A stretch of 64,000 bases of DNA from Pseudooceanicola endophyticus (GTDB lineage Bacteria > Pseudomonadota > Alphaproteobacteria > Rhodobacterales > Rhodobacteraceae). Below are positions 23,540-32,997 of the stretch, one piece after another. Position 1 is the first letter of the stretch. Each line of letters begins with the position of its first letter. Made by a program: the position numbers and the translations under genes. The notes below the pieces were generated by a model. It had not been told where the DNA came from and did no database searches. It saw only the letters and a program-made list of their open reading frames with translations. Location of the stretch: contig NZ_JAHIAB010000007.1 of assembly GCF_018760365.1 (NCBI RefSeq), positions 62,001 through 126,000 of the forward strand, written 5' to 3'.

Positions 23540-24201
23540 CACTCGTCCTTCAGATGCGGGCGGGCCTTCAGGAAGTAGTCCGCCCCGGTGATCACGGTCA
23601 GGATCGCGGCGATCCAGGTCAGCACCAGCCCCGCCCAGGTCGACCAGTCGGTCAGGGTGGCAAGGCCGCGCAGGTTCTGCCCGTCGGGATCCGTTCCCGA
23701 GAGGATATCCTGCACGTCGGCATTTTCCAGCCCGAAGACCTGCATGCCCATCTGCTGTTCGGCGATGCCCTGGGCCAGCAGAACGGCGATGGCGACCATC
23801 TGGAAGGTGGTCTTCCACTTCGCCAGCTTCGTCACCTTCAGCAGCCCCGCCGTGTCGCCAAGGTATTCCCTGAGGCCCGAAACGAAGACCTCCCGGAACA
23901 GGATGAGGGCGGCGGGCAGCATGATCTGGTCGGCAAGAGAGGAGTAATGCCCCAGCACCGCCAGCGCGATCACCACCATGGCCTTGTCGGCAATCGGATC
24001 AAGCATGGTGCCAAGCTTGCTGACCTGTCCGAGGCTGCGGGCCAGGTAGCCGTCGAACCAGTCGGTCGCCGAGGCCACGACGAAGAGGATCAGCGCGCAC
24101 CAGTCGGCAAAGGGGCGCGGCAGGGCAAGGAAACACACGGCGATCCCGGGCGCGGCCAGCAGGCGCAGGATCGTGAGGATATTCGGCAGGGTCAGACTCA
24201 T
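23539..24201 (-). CDS. pgsA: CDP-diacylglycerol-glycerol-3-phosphate 3-phosphatidyltransferase
   Basis: Membrane enzyme making phosphatidylglycerol phosphate from CDP-diacylglycerol and glycerol-3-phosphate. The protein has 220 residues. The CDP-alcohol phosphotransferase motif is seen as S-A-T-D-W-F-D-G-Y-L-A-R followed by G-T-M-L-D-P-I-A-D-K, which holds the metal-binding aspartates. N-terminal L-P-N-I-L-T-I-L-R is typical. It is first in a coupled operon with moaD and moaE, an arrangement that has no obvious metabolic logic but is tight here. Confidence 0.95.
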   Translation of the reverse strand: MSLTLPNILTILRLLAAPGIAVCFLALPRPFADWCALILFVVASATDWFDGYLARSLGQVSKLGTMLDPIADKAMVVIALAVLGHYSSLADQIMLPAALILFREVFVSGLREYLGDTAGLLKVTKLAKWKTTFQMVAIAVLLAQGIAEQQMGMQVFGLENADVQDILSGTDPDGQNLRGLATLTDWSTWAGLVLTWIAAILTVITGADYFLKARPHLKDE

Positions 24202-24288
24202 GCCCCTGTCCTATCCTTCCTCCGCGCCATGGGGAAGCGCGATTGCGGGGTGCGCCCTACACCTTCCGGTGCGCCTGCGGACAGGGGC

Positions 24289-24362
24289 CTCCGGCGGGGA
24301 TATTTATGGCCAGATGACAGGGAGCGGCCCTGCTTTCATCTTTCCTCAAATATGCATGCCGG
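24289..24362. repeat. Dispersed intergenic element, paired copy (hairpin)
   Basis: GGCCTCCGGCGGGGATATTT is followed by ATGGCCAGATGACAG, and the opposing arm CTTTCATCTTTCCTCAAATA lies at 24333-24352. The arms pair over AGATGA.AG and ATATTT. It sits between the divergent pgsA and SppA-like genes, so here the element is in a promoter-side region and not only after genes. Confidence 0.75.
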
Positions 24363-24463
24363 ACAGGCGTCAAGGGCGCGTCTGCGGGGGCTTATGCGGC
24401 GCCTCTGCCACAGGTCCCGCACAACCCTTGTCTGCCCTGCCGGCCACGCCTACATGCGAGAGC

Positions 24464-25261
24464 ATGGCAAAGTGGCACCCTTTCAGGAAGCGCGGCCCCC
24501 AGGTCGCCGTGATCCGGCTGAGCGGCATGATCGCCGCAGGCTCCCGTGGACAGCTGAGCGACGCGGGCCTCGCGCCGCTCATCGAGAAGGCCTTCCGGCG
24601 CGGCAAGCCCGTGGCGGTGGCGCTGGTGATCAACTCGCCCGGCGGCTCGCCGGTGCAGAGCGCGCTGATCGCCGCGCGCATCCGGCGCCTTGCCGAGGAA
24701 AGGAAGATCCCGGTCTTCGCCTTCGTCGAGGATGTCGCGGCCTCGGGCGGCTACTGGCTGGCCTGCGCCGCCGACGAGATCCTGGCGGACGAAAGCTCCA
24801 TCGTGGGCTCCATCGGGGTGATCTCGGCGGGGTTCGGCGCCCATGTCTTCCTGGCCCGCCAGGGAATTGAACGCCGCGTCTACACCGCCGGCACCTCGAA
24901 AAGCATGCTCGACCCGTTCCGCCCCGAGAACGAGGAGGACGTGAGCAAGCTGAAGCTCCACCTGGAAGATATCCACGAGGCCTTCATTGCCCATGTGAAG
25001 GCACGCCGGGGCGACCGGCTCGTGACCTCCGAAGACCTGTTCACCGGAGAGATCTTCCTGGGCCGCAAGGCGCAGGCCCGGGGGCTGATCGACGGCATCG
25101 GCCATCTGGTCCCGGAAATGCAGGCGCGGTTCGGCGACAAGGTGAAGTTCCGCGACTACGGCCGCAAGCGCGGGCTGCTCAGCCGGCTTGGCGTGCGGGT
25201 CCTCGATGACAGTCTGGCGATGATCGAGGAGCGGGCCGCCTATGCCCGTTTCGGTCTCTGA
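24464..25261 (+). CDS. S49 family (SppA-like) serine peptidase
   Basis: A 265-residue protease-fold protein of the signal-peptide-peptidase A family. N-S-P-G-G-S-P is the oxyanion segment, and V-A-A-S-G-G-Y-W-L-A-C-A-A-D holds the nucleophile serine. V-G-S-I-G-V-I follows, and a later lysine in the family serves as the general base in short SppA/SohB forms. There is no clear signal peptide, so it may be cytosolic or peripherally attached. The start at 24464 is chosen because the upstream open frame lacks family sequence. It is followed immediately by a small zinc-ribbon gene. Confidence 0.87.
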   Translation: MAKWHPFRKRGPQVAVIRLSGMIAAGSRGQLSDAGLAPLIEKAFRRGKPVAVALVINSPGGSPVQSALIAARIRRLAEERKIPVFAFVEDVAASGGYWLACAADEILADESSIVGSIGVISAGFGAHVFLARQGIERRVYTAGTSKSMLDPFRPENEEDVSKLKLHLEDIHEAFIAHVKARRGDRLVTSEDLFTGEIFLGRKAQARGLIDGIGHLVPEMQARFGDKVKFRDYGRKRGLLSRLGVRVLDDSLAMIEERAAYARFGL

Positions 25262-25262
25262 G

Positions 25263-25448
25263 ATGGTGCTGAAGATCGTCCTGCTGTTCCTGGTCCTGAT
25301 GGGCGTGCTTGCGATGTTCGGCAAGCTGCACCTGCTGGGCTTCGGCAATGGCCGGCGCGGCCGCAAGCCCGCCAAGTGCCCCTCCTGCGGGCGCTACCTG
25401 ATCGGTTCGGGCCCCTGCCCCTGCCGCAGTTCAAAGAAAAAGGGATAA
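25263..25448 (+). CDS. Small membrane protein with zinc-ribbon-like cysteines
   Basis: A 61-residue protein with one N-terminal membrane helix (L-K-I-V-L-L-F-L-V-L-M-G-V-L) and a basic C-terminus holding a four-cysteine set: C-P-S-C-G-R-Y followed by C-P-C. This looks like a single zinc ribbon on the cytosolic face. It starts one base after the SppA-like stop codon and ends six bases before the exchanger gene. Function unknown. An earlier in-frame start at 25242 would overlap the protease gene. Confidence 0.7.
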   Translation: MVLKIVLLFLVLMGVLAMFGKLHLLGFGNGRRGRKPAKCPSCGRYLIGSGPCPCRSSKKKG

Positions 25449-25454
25449 CGGCAC

Positions 25455-26408
25455 ATGCTGCCATGGATTTTCTGCGGGATCGGTCTGGTCCTGCTGGTCG
25501 TCGCCGGTGATCTGCTGGTGCGCGGCGCCAGCGGGCTGAGCCTGCGCCTGGGCGTGCCCGCCCTGCTGGTCAGCCTGACCGTGGTCGCCTTCGGCACCTC
25601 CGCGCCCGAGCTGATCGTGTCGCTCTCGGCCGTCTCCAAGGGCCAGGCGGCGCTGGCGCTTGGCAATGTGGTGGGATCGAACATCGCCAACATCCTGCTG
25701 GTGCTGGGGATCCCGGCGATCCTGGCGGCGCTGCACACCTCGGGGCATGACACCAAGAAGTCCTACCTGGTGATGCTGGGTGCCACGGCGCTGACCATCG
25801 CGCTCGGGCTGCGGGGGGTCTTCGATCGCTGGGCCGGGCTGATCATGCTGGCCGTGCTGGCATTGATCCTGATCGACCAGGCGCGCGAAGCCCTGGCCCA
25901 CCGTCGCGAGGGCAAGGCCGCCGCCGATCCCGAGCTGGAGGAGCTGGCCGCCGACGAATCCCTGCCGGTGTGGAAGATCCTGACCATGCTGGTGCTGGGT
26001 CTGGTGGGGCTGCCGGTCGGGGCCAACCTGCTGGTCAACGGCGCCTCCGACATCGCGCGGGACTTCGGCATCAGCGAGGCGGTGATCGGCCTGACGCTGG
26101 TCGCCGTCGGCACCTCCCTGCCCGAGCTTGCCACCACGGTGATGGCGGCGCTGCGCCGGCAGGCCGATGTGGCGCTTGGCAACGTGATCGGGTCGAACAT
26201 GTTCAACCTGCTGGCGATCCTCGGCATCACCTCGCTTTTCGGGAAGATCACCGTCGATCCCTCCTTCGTGCATTTCGATTTCTGGGTGATGGCGGCCTCG
26301 TCCCTGCTTCTGGTGCCCTTCGTGCTGATGAAAAAGGATATTTCCCGCCTCTGGGGGGCTGGGCTGACGGGGCTCTACGTGCTCTATGTCGGCAGCATTC
26401 TGACCTAG
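25455..26408 (+). CDS. Calcium/sodium antiporter, CaCA superfamily (YrbG type)
   Basis: Inner-membrane exchanger of 317 residues with two homologous halves. The alpha-1 repeat contains A-F-G-T-S-A-P-E-L-I-V-S and G-N-V-V-G-S-N-I-A-N. The alpha-2 repeat contains A-V-G-T-S-L-P-E-L-A-T-T and G-N-V-I-G-S-N-M-F-N. The two conserved glutamates and the G-S-N motifs are the ion-binding sites. A charged loop separates the halves near residue 150. About ten helices are expected. Confidence 0.93.
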   Translation: MLPWIFCGIGLVLLVVAGDLLVRGASGLSLRLGVPALLVSLTVVAFGTSAPELIVSLSAVSKGQAALALGNVVGSNIANILLVLGIPAILAALHTSGHDTKKSYLVMLGATALTIALGLRGVFDRWAGLIMLAVLALILIDQAREALAHRREGKAAADPELEELAADESLPVWKILTMLVLGLVGLPVGANLLVNGASDIARDFGISEAVIGLTLVAVGTSLPELATTVMAALRRQADVALGNVIGSNMFNLLAILGITSLFGKITVDPSFVHFDFWVMAASSLLLVPFVLMKKDISRLWGAGLTGLYVLYVGSILT

Positions 26409-26418
26409 GAGGACATCC

Positions 26419-27210
26419 ATGAGCGAGAGCACCGGCAAGGCCCTGGTGACCGGCGGCGCGAAACGGCTCGGACGGGCGATGGCCCTGGCGCTGGCCGAAG
26501 ACGGTCATGACCTGGCGATCCACTACAACGGCTCGGCCGAAGCCGCCGAGGAGGTCGCCGCCGAGATCCGCGCCATGGGCCGCAAGGCGGTGACCCTGCA
26601 GGGCGACCTGACGCAGGAGGCCGAGGTTGCAACCTTGGTGGCGCGCGCCGCCGAAGCGCTGGAGGGGCCACTGACCTGCCTCGTCAACAACGCCTCTGCC
26701 TTCGAATACGACAACATGGAGAAGATGACGCGCAGCTCCTGGGACCTGCACATGGAGGCCAACCTGCGCGCCCCCGTGCTGCTGACCCAGCTTTTCGCCG
26801 CCCAGGCCCCCGATCCCCTGACCGACGCCATGGGCGAACCCCAGGCCCGCGCGCTGGTGATCCAGATGCTGGACCAGCGGGTGCGCAAGCTGACGCCCGA
26901 GTTCACCAGCTACACGATCTCCAAGATGGGTCTATGGGCCTTCACCCAGACCGCCGCGCAGGCGCTGGCGCCGAAGGTGCGGGTCAATGCGATCGGCCCC
27001 GGCCCGACGCTTCAGGGCGCCCGCCAGAGCCCGCAGCACTTCCACGACCAGCGCGTCAACACGGTGATGGGGCGGGGCTCCAACCCCTCCGACATCGTCG
27101 GCGCGCTGCGCTATTTCCTGTCCGCCCATGGTGTCACCGGCCAGCTGCTGTGCACCGATGGCGGCCAGCACCTGGCCTGGCAGACCCCGGATGTGCTGGG
27201 CGTCGAGTGA
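26419..27210 (+). CDS. SDR oxidoreductase resembling pteridine reductase/FolM
   Basis: A 263-residue short-chain dehydrogenase. The NADPH motif is V-T-G-G-A-K-R-L-G-R near the N-terminus, N-N-A-S-A-F follows, and the catalytic Y-x-x-x-K is in S-Y-T-I-S-K-M. The arginine in K-R-L-G-R and the following H-Y-N-G-S are like trypanosomatid PTR1 and bacterial FolM, which reduce dihydropterins. In that reading it would make tetrahydromonapterin or a related pterin. This is inferred from motif likeness; a general SDR role cannot be excluded. An AGGAGG ribosome site precedes the start. Confidence 0.85.
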   Translation: MSESTGKALVTGGAKRLGRAMALALAEDGHDLAIHYNGSAEAAEEVAAEIRAMGRKAVTLQGDLTQEAEVATLVARAAEALEGPLTCLVNNASAFEYDNMEKMTRSSWDLHMEANLRAPVLLTQLFAAQAPDPLTDAMGEPQARALVIQMLDQRVRKLTPEFTSYTISKMGLWAFTQTAAQALAPKVRVNAIGPGPTLQGARQSPQHFHDQRVNTVMGRGSNPSDIVGALRYFLSAHGVTGQLLCTDGGQHLAWQTPDVLGVE

Positions 27211-27270
27211 CCCCCGCGCGGGGGCCTGGCCCGGACCGCGCTCCTGCCCCGCCCCGGGCCTGTCCCGGGG
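27211..27270 (+). terminator. Two GC hairpins after the SDR gene
   Basis: CCCCCGCGCGGGGG at 27211-27224 begins directly after the stop codon, and CCCCGGG/CCCGGGG at 27252-27270 forms a second seven-pair stem with a five-base loop. No U-run follows either, so termination efficiency is uncertain. They separate the SDR gene from the AT-rich region before uvrC. Confidence 0.45.
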
Positions 27271-27339
27271 CCGCAAAGCTGCCGCAGGGGCGCGCCCGAT
27301 CCGCTCAGCGGGCCAGCCCGCCCGCCCTTACGGAAGAGT

Positions 27340-27560
27340 CCTAGGGGAAGTTTTGCACCTGTCATGTTCCATTTACACAGGCGTTACCAAAACTCTAACG
27401 ATTCCAGCCTTTTGCTCTATGGATAACTTTTTCACCATTAATTTCAGCAGCTTGCAAAAACGCCTAAAATTTAATCTCTTTAAGGAAGGGACCATGATTC
27501 AAGGCTTTTTTCACGATGTCAAAATGGTATCCCCACAGTTATCCACAGAACCCGGGGAAA
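27340..27560. other. AT-rich island with DnaA-box-like sites
   Basis: About 150 bases here have a base composition unlike the GC-rich surroundings (TTTTTC, TTAATTT, AAAATTTAATC). A perfect TTATCCACA lies at 27539-27547 and a one-mismatch copy in the other orientation (TATGGATAA) at 27418-27426. The island carries the 5' region of a small ORF and uvrC. It may be a promoter region; two boxes are too few to call a replication origin. Confidence 0.5.
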
Positions 27561-27631
27561 CCTTTGCCCTTGCCCCCGCACGATACATCTTGCAGCCAGA
27601 GCAGAGAATCGAAGCGAACCTGAATGGCTGA
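27494..27631 (+). CDS. Candidate small ORF upstream of and overlapping uvrC
   Basis: A 45-codon frame starting [10 protein letters not shown] and ending E-A-N-L-N-G. It has a good AAGGAAGGG ribosome site just before its ATG, which uvrC lacks. Its stop codon overlaps the uvrC start region by eight bases (ATGGCTGA), so it could couple translation into uvrC. It is not recognised as any family and is short enough to be chance; the ribosome site and the overlap are the reasons for listing it. Confidence 0.45.
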   Translation: MIQGFFHDVKMVSPQLSTEPGETFALAPARYILQPEQRIEANLNG

Positions 27632-29507
27632 GATGACCGACGATACGACCCCTTCCGAAGCCCCGCTGACGGGCCACAGGCTGATCCAGTCCTACCTGGC
27701 GCGGATTGACGGCTCTCCGGGCGTGTACCGGATGCTGGATGGCGAAAGCCGGGTGCTCTACGTCGGCAAGGCGCGCAACCTCAAGGCCAGGGTGTCGAAC
27801 TATGCGCGCCCCTCGGGGCATTCGCACCGCATCGCGCGGATGATCTCGGAAACCCGGTCGATGATGTTCCTGACCACCCGGACCGAGACCGAGGCCCTGC
27901 TGCTTGAACAGAACCTGATCAAGCAGCTGAAACCGCGCTACAACGTGCTGCTGCGCGACGACAAGAGCTTTCCCGAGATCGTCGTGGCCAAGGACCATGC
28001 CTTTCCCCAGATCCGCAAGCACCGCGGCGCCAGGAAGGCCAAGGGCGCCTATTACGGCCCCTTCGCCAGCGCCGGCGCGGTGAACCGGACGCTGAACCAG
28101 CTCCAGAAGGTCTTCCTGCTCCGGAACTGCACCGATGCGGTGTTCACCGGGCGCACGCGCCCCTGCCTGCTCTTCCAGATCAAGCGCTGCTCGGCACCCT
28201 GCGTGGGCCATATCTCGGAAGCCGACTACGCCGCCTCGGTGGCCGATGCGGAACGCTTCCTGCAGGGGCGTTCGACCGATGTGCAGGAGAAACTTGCCGC
28301 CGAGATGCAGCAGGCCTCCGACGAGATGGAGTTCGAGCGCGCCGCCGCCCTGCGCGACCGGATCCGCGCGCTGACCCAGGTGCAGACCGCCCAGGGCATC
28401 AACCCCCGCGCCACCGCCGAGGCCGACGTGATCGCGCTGCACATGGAGGGCGGCCAGGCCTGCGTGCAGGTCTTCTTCATCCGCGCCCACCAGAACTGGG
28501 GCAACCAGGATTTCTACCCCCGCGCCGGCGCGGATGTCGACGAGGCCGAGGTGCTTGAGGCCTTCCTGGGCCAGTTCTACGACGGCAAGGAACCGCCCCG
28601 CCAGATCCTGCTGTCCCACCCGATCGAAAACGCCGACCTGATGGAAGAGGCGCTTTCGGAAAAGGCCGGCCGCAAGGTCGCCCTGCTGGTCCCCCTGAAG
28701 GGCGAGAAGGCCGAGCTGATCGCGGGTGCGGCGCGCAACGCCAAGGAAAGCCTTGGCCGCAAGATGTCGGAAAGCGCCACCCAGGCGAAGCTGCTGAAGG
28801 GCGTCGCCGAGGCCTTCGGCCTGGAGGCCGCCCCGCAGCGCATCGAGGTCTACGACAACTCGCATATCCAGGGCACCAACGCGGTGGGCGGGATGATCGT
28901 CGCGGGCCCCGAGGGCTTCCTGAAATCCCAATACCGCAAATTCAACATCCGCGGCGACGACCTGGTGCCGGGCGATGACTTCGGCATGATGAAAGAGGTC
29001 CTGACCCGCCGCCTGAAACGCCTCCAGAAGGAGGATCCCGAGCGCGAGAAGGGCCTCTGGCCCGACCTGCTGCTGATCGACGGCGGCGCCGGTCAGGTCT
29101 CGGCGGTGCAGCAGATCCTCGACGAGATGGGCGTGCCCGACCTGCCGATGGTGGGGGTGGCCAAGGGCATCGACCGCGACCACGGCAAGGAAGAGTTCCA
29201 CAAGCCCGGCAAGCCACCCTTCGCCCTGCGCATGAACGATCCGGTGCTCTACTTCATCCAGCGGATGCGCGACGAGGCCCACCGCTTCGCCATCGGTACC
29301 CACCGCGCCAAACGCGCGAAATCCAACATGGCCAACCCGCTCGACGACATCCCCGGCGTCGGTGCCACCCGCAAGCGCGCACTGCTGGCACATTTCGGCT
29401 CTGCAAAGGCCGTCAGCCGCGCCAACCTCGCCGATCTCAAGGCGGTGGACGGCATCTCGGGCAGCATGGCCGAAACCATCTACGACCACTTCCACGCCCA
29501 GGGCTGA
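27624..29507 (+). CDS. uvrC: Excinuclease ABC subunit C
   Basis: Dual-incision endonuclease of nucleotide excision repair. The protein has 627 residues. The N-terminal GIY-YIG domain makes the 3' cut: G-V-Y-R-M-L-D and [11 protein letters not shown] UvrB-binding UVR segment follows ([13 protein letters not shown]). The C-terminal RNase H-like domain has Y-D-N-S-H-I-Q-G-T and L-L-I-D-G-G. Terminal helix-hairpin-helix motifs include [13 protein letters not shown] and D-G-I-S-G-S-M-A. A second possible start lies nine bases downstream at 27633. Confidence 0.96.
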   Translation: MAEMTDDTTPSEAPLTGHRLIQSYLARIDGSPGVYRMLDGESRVLYVGKARNLKARVSNYARPSGHSHRIARMISETRSMMFLTTRTETEALLLEQNLIKQLKPRYNVLLRDDKSFPEIVVAKDHAFPQIRKHRGARKAKGAYYGPFASAGAVNRTLNQLQKVFLLRNCTDAVFTGRTRPCLLFQIKRCSAPCVGHISEADYAASVADAERFLQGRSTDVQEKLAAEMQQASDEMEFERAAALRDRIRALTQVQTAQGINPRATAEADVIALHMEGGQACVQVFFIRAHQNWGNQDFYPRAGADVDEAEVLEAFLGQFYDGKEPPRQILLSHPIENADLMEEALSEKAGRKVALLVPLKGEKAELIAGAARNAKESLGRKMSESATQAKLLKGVAEAFGLEAAPQRIEVYDNSHIQGTNAVGGMIVAGPEGFLKSQYRKFNIRGDDLVPGDDFGMMKEVLTRRLKRLQKEDPEREKGLWPDLLLIDGGAGQVSAVQQILDEMGVPDLPMVGVAKGIDRDHGKEEFHKPGKPPFALRMNDPVLYFIQRMRDEAHRFAIGTHRAKRAKSNMANPLDDIPGVGATRKRALLAHFGSAKAVSRANLADLKAVDGISGSMAETIYDHFHAQG

Positions 29508-29536
29508 TCCGTTCCACGCGCCCCCGGCGTCGCAAC

Positions 29537-29622
29537 ATGCATATTTTGGGAAAGATGAAACCGACAGGGCGCGCCCGATTGCCCCGGACGCGCTCTTCAT
29601 CATCTGGCCGGAAATATCCCGG
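29537..29622. repeat. Dispersed intergenic element, paired copy
   Basis: The left arm ATATTTTGGGAAAGATGAAA begins at 29541. The opposing arm TTCATCATCTGGCCGGAAAT begins at 29596 and is followed by ATCCCGGGGG. The two arms belong to the two variants of the element (GGGAAAGATGAAA and GGCCAGATGATGAA) and pair in part. It lies between the convergent uvrC and the ABC permease gene. Confidence 0.75.
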
Positions 29623-29663
29623 GGGGGCGCCGCAGGCGCGGGGGCAGAGCCCCCTGCCCGGCT

Positions 29664-30421
29664 TCAGTCGCGCAGGCGCCAGCCGGTCTGGAAGATCCGC
29701 CAGATCACCCCGATGCAGATGCACAGGAACAGGAAGATCGCCAGCAGCGAGATCCCCACCGGCACATCCGCGGTCTCGAAGAAAGCCCAGCGGAAGCCCG
29801 AGATCAGGTAGAGCACCGGGTTGCACAGCGTCACCGTCTGCCAGAACGGCGGCAGCATCGAGGTGGAGTAGAAGGAGCCGCCCAGGAACACCAATGGCGT
29901 CACCACGAGGAGCGGCACCAGCTGGAGCTGCTCGAAGTTCTTTGCCCAGATGCCGATGATGAAGCCCAGCAGCGCGAAGGCCAGGCAGGTCAGCAGCAGG
30001 AAGGCCACCATGGCGAAGGGATGGGCGATGCTGATGTGCACGAAGATCGAGGCCGTCCCCAGGATCACCAGCCCGATGAACAGCGCCTTGGTCGCCGCCG
30101 CCCCCACGAAGCCCAGGAGCACCTCGAGGAAGTTCACCGGGGCCGAGAGGACCTCGAAGAAAGTGCCGGTGAATTTCGGGAAGTAGATGCCGAAGCTCGC
30201 GTTCGAGATCGACTGCATGATCACCGACAGCATCACCAGGCCCGGCACGATGAAGGCCCCGTAGGAGACCCCCTCCACCTGGTCGATGCGCGAGCCGATG
30301 GCGGCGCCGAAGACCACGAAGTAGAGCGAGGTCGAGATGATGGGCGACACGAAGCTTTGCAGGATGGTGCGGAAGAACCGCGACATCTCGTTCATGTAGA
30401 TCGCCCTGATCGCCAGCAGGT

Positions 30422-30425
<4 letters not shown>
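29664..30425 (-). CDS. ABC-2 type transporter permease
   Basis: A 253-residue membrane subunit of an ABC-2 exporter with about six helices. The N-terminal amphipathic [19 protein letters not shown] and the later [14 protein letters not shown] are characteristic of the NodJ/DrrB-like group. It overlaps the ATPase gene by four bases (ATGA), so the two form one export system. The substrate is unknown; family members move drugs, lipids or polysaccharide precursors. Confidence 0.9.
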
Positions 30426-31351
<926 letters not shown>

Positions 31352-31633
31352 CGGTCGCCCCTTGCGGATGAAACGGTCTGCGGCGGTGCATCCCTGGGGT
31401 GCGCCGCCGATGATGCTCCGCAGATATGCCAAAACCCGCACGGAAAAACTGTGGGATTTCACACAACCCCGACGTCAGACCTGCGGGGCGGGCAGTGGAC
31501 AGCCCTTTGCGGGCACGGCAAACCACACAGGATCCCTGTGGATTTGCCGCCGCAGCCTCGCCCGGCGGTGCCCCGGGCGGCGGGCACGCCAAAGGCCCTG
31601 TCACGAAGGGATCTGCAGCGGAAGTGCCGGCGC

Positions 31634-32164
31634 TCAGCCGCCGCGCAGGCGCTTCAGCCAGCCCGGTTTCGCCGGGGCCTCCCCTTCGGGGGGCGGCGCC
31701 TCCGGGTCCTCCTCCGGCTCTGCCAGGCCCTCGATCCCCTCCTGGAAGCGGGTGAAGAACTGGTCCGCCATCTTGCGGGCAAAGCCGTCGATGACCCGGC
31801 TGCCCAGCTGGGCCAGCTTGCCGCCCACCTTCGCCTCGACCTCGTAGGTCAGCAGCGTGCCCTCGGCGTGATCCTCCAGCCGCACCTTCGCGGCCCCCTT
31901 GGCAAAACCGGCGGCGCCCCCCTTGCCCTCGCCGGTCAGGGTCAGCCCCGTGTCCGGTTCCAGGTCCGAGACCGTCACGCCCCCCTTGAACGTCGCCTTC
32001 ACCGGTCCGACCTTCTGCACCACGACCGCCTCGAACCCCTCCTCCGGGGTGCCGGTGACCTCCTGGGCGCCGGGCACGCAGTCCTTCAGGACCTCCGGCG
32101 ACAGGAGCGCGGCATAGACGGTGGCGCGGTCGGCCCGGATGATGCGGCTGTCGCTCATCTCCAT
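31634..32164 (-). CDS. coxG: CoxG-like SRPBCC protein
   Basis: A 176-residue protein of the START/SRPBCC fold, CoxG (carbon monoxide dehydrogenase subunit G) family. Seen are A-L-L-S-P-E-V-L-K-D-C-V-P-G near residue 20, a G-P-V-K-A-T-F-K-G strand and the final amphipathic helix with K-M-A-D-Q-F-F-T-R-F, followed by an acidic proline tail. CoxG in CO oxidisers is thought to recruit the enzyme to the membrane. No coxMSL genes are in the window, and CoxG-like proteins also sit near other molybdenum hydroxylases, so the partner is unknown. Confidence 0.85.
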   Translation of the reverse strand: MEMSDSRIIRADRATVYAALLSPEVLKDCVPGAQEVTGTPEEGFEAVVVQKVGPVKATFKGGVTVSDLEPDTGLTLTGEGKGGAAGFAKGAAKVRLEDHAEGTLLTYEVEAKVGGKLAQLGSRVIDGFARKMADQFFTRFQEGIEGLAEPEEDPEAPPPEGEAPAKPGWLKRLRGG

Positions 32165-32285
32165 GGCGTTTCCTTTCCTGTTGGTTCCGGCAGGCTAGTC
32201 CGGGGGCCGCCGCACGCCAAGCCTCGCTTTGGTCGGACAGCCGCCCCCTTGCGCCGCGACGGAAGCTGTGATCTGAACGCCCCAT

Positions 32286-32376
32286 CCACAGGGGAGTCCC
32301 GTAGAGCCGGGGCTGAGATGGGGGCGCATGTCCCCGGACCCTTCGAAGCTGATCTGGGTCATGCCAGCGGAGCAAG
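32286..32376 (+). promoter_or_regulatory. TPP (THI-box) riboswitch
   Basis: Conserved thiamine pyrophosphate aptamer elements are present in order: GGGGAG near the 5' end, GGGCTGAGATG, the ACCCTTCGAA stretch, CTGATCTGGGTCATGCCAGC and a final GGAG. These are the pyrimidine-binding CUGAGA and the pyrophosphate-binding GAUCUGG...CCAGCG parts. The 3' end runs straight into the AAGGAGG ribosome site of the first gene, with no long U-run, so control is most simply at translation initiation. TPP would switch off the ykoF-thiX-thiZ-thiY operon. Confidence 0.95.
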
Positions 32377-32384
32377 GAGGAACC

Positions 32385-32993
32385 ATGTTCACAGGCGCGC
32401 AAATCTCCCTTTACCCGATGACGTCGGAGTTCGTCCCCGTCATCCTCGATGCGCTGAAGGCGCTCGATCCCTGGAAGGATCGCCTCAGGATCGAGACCGA
32501 CGACATCTCGACCCTGGTCGTGGGCCCGCCCGAGGTGCTGTTCCCGGCGCTGCGCGATCTTTTCGTGCGCGCCGCAGCAACCCGCGCCCATGTGGTGCTG
32601 CACGCGACGCTGTCGCGCGGCTGCCCCGGCGAACCCGACGACCCGATGTGCGTGACCGGCGCCCTGGCCAACCCCGACGAACCCGTCGCGCAACGGGTGC
32701 AGGACGCCCGGGCCGCCGTCACCGGCGCCGCCCCGACCGGTGAGGAAGCCGCCGCGCAGATGTCGCTTTATGTCATGGGCCAGGGCGACCACATGGCCGA
32801 GATCTACGGCTGCATCGACTTCATCAAGGCCAGCGGCGTCTTCGAGAAGTCGAAGAATTTCTGCACCAAGCTGCGCGGCGATGCCGGGCCGGTCTTCGCC
32901 ACCGTGGCCGAGGCCTTCTGCCGCTTCGGCCCGCCCGAGGGCCATGTCACCGTCGACCTGACGGTCTCGGCCAACAGCCCCTCGAAGGTCTGA
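32385..32993 (+). CDS. ykoF: YkoF-family thiamine/HMP-binding protein
   Basis: A 202-residue protein of the YkoF family, which binds thiamine or its pyrimidine precursor and is made of two ferredoxin-like halves. F-T-G-A-Q-I-S-L-Y-P-M opens the first half and A-A-Q-M-S-L-Y-V-M-G opens the second, showing the internal repeat. It is first in the TPP-riboswitch operon with the ABC transporter that follows, which supports a role in pyrimidine salvage. The start at 32385 follows AAGGAGG by five bases. Confidence 0.9.
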   Translation: MFTGAQISLYPMTSEFVPVILDALKALDPWKDRLRIETDDISTLVVGPPEVLFPALRDLFVRAAATRAHVVLHATLSRGCPGEPDDPMCVTGALANPDEPVAQRVQDARAAVTGAAPTGEEAAAQMSLYVMGQGDHMAEIYGCIDFIKASGVFEKSKNFCTKLRGDAGPVFATVAEAFCRFGPPEGHVTVDLTVSANSPSKV

Positions 32994-32997
32994 GCCG

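Noticed and set aside
27340-27560. Chromosomal replication origin
   Set aside because: Only one perfect and one near DnaA box, no parAB, dnaA or hemE nearby; an ordinary AT-rich promoter region is simpler.
27519-29603. Open frame of 694 codons opposite uvrC
   Set aside because: uvrC is unambiguous on the other strand and the antisense translation is low-complexity with no family features.
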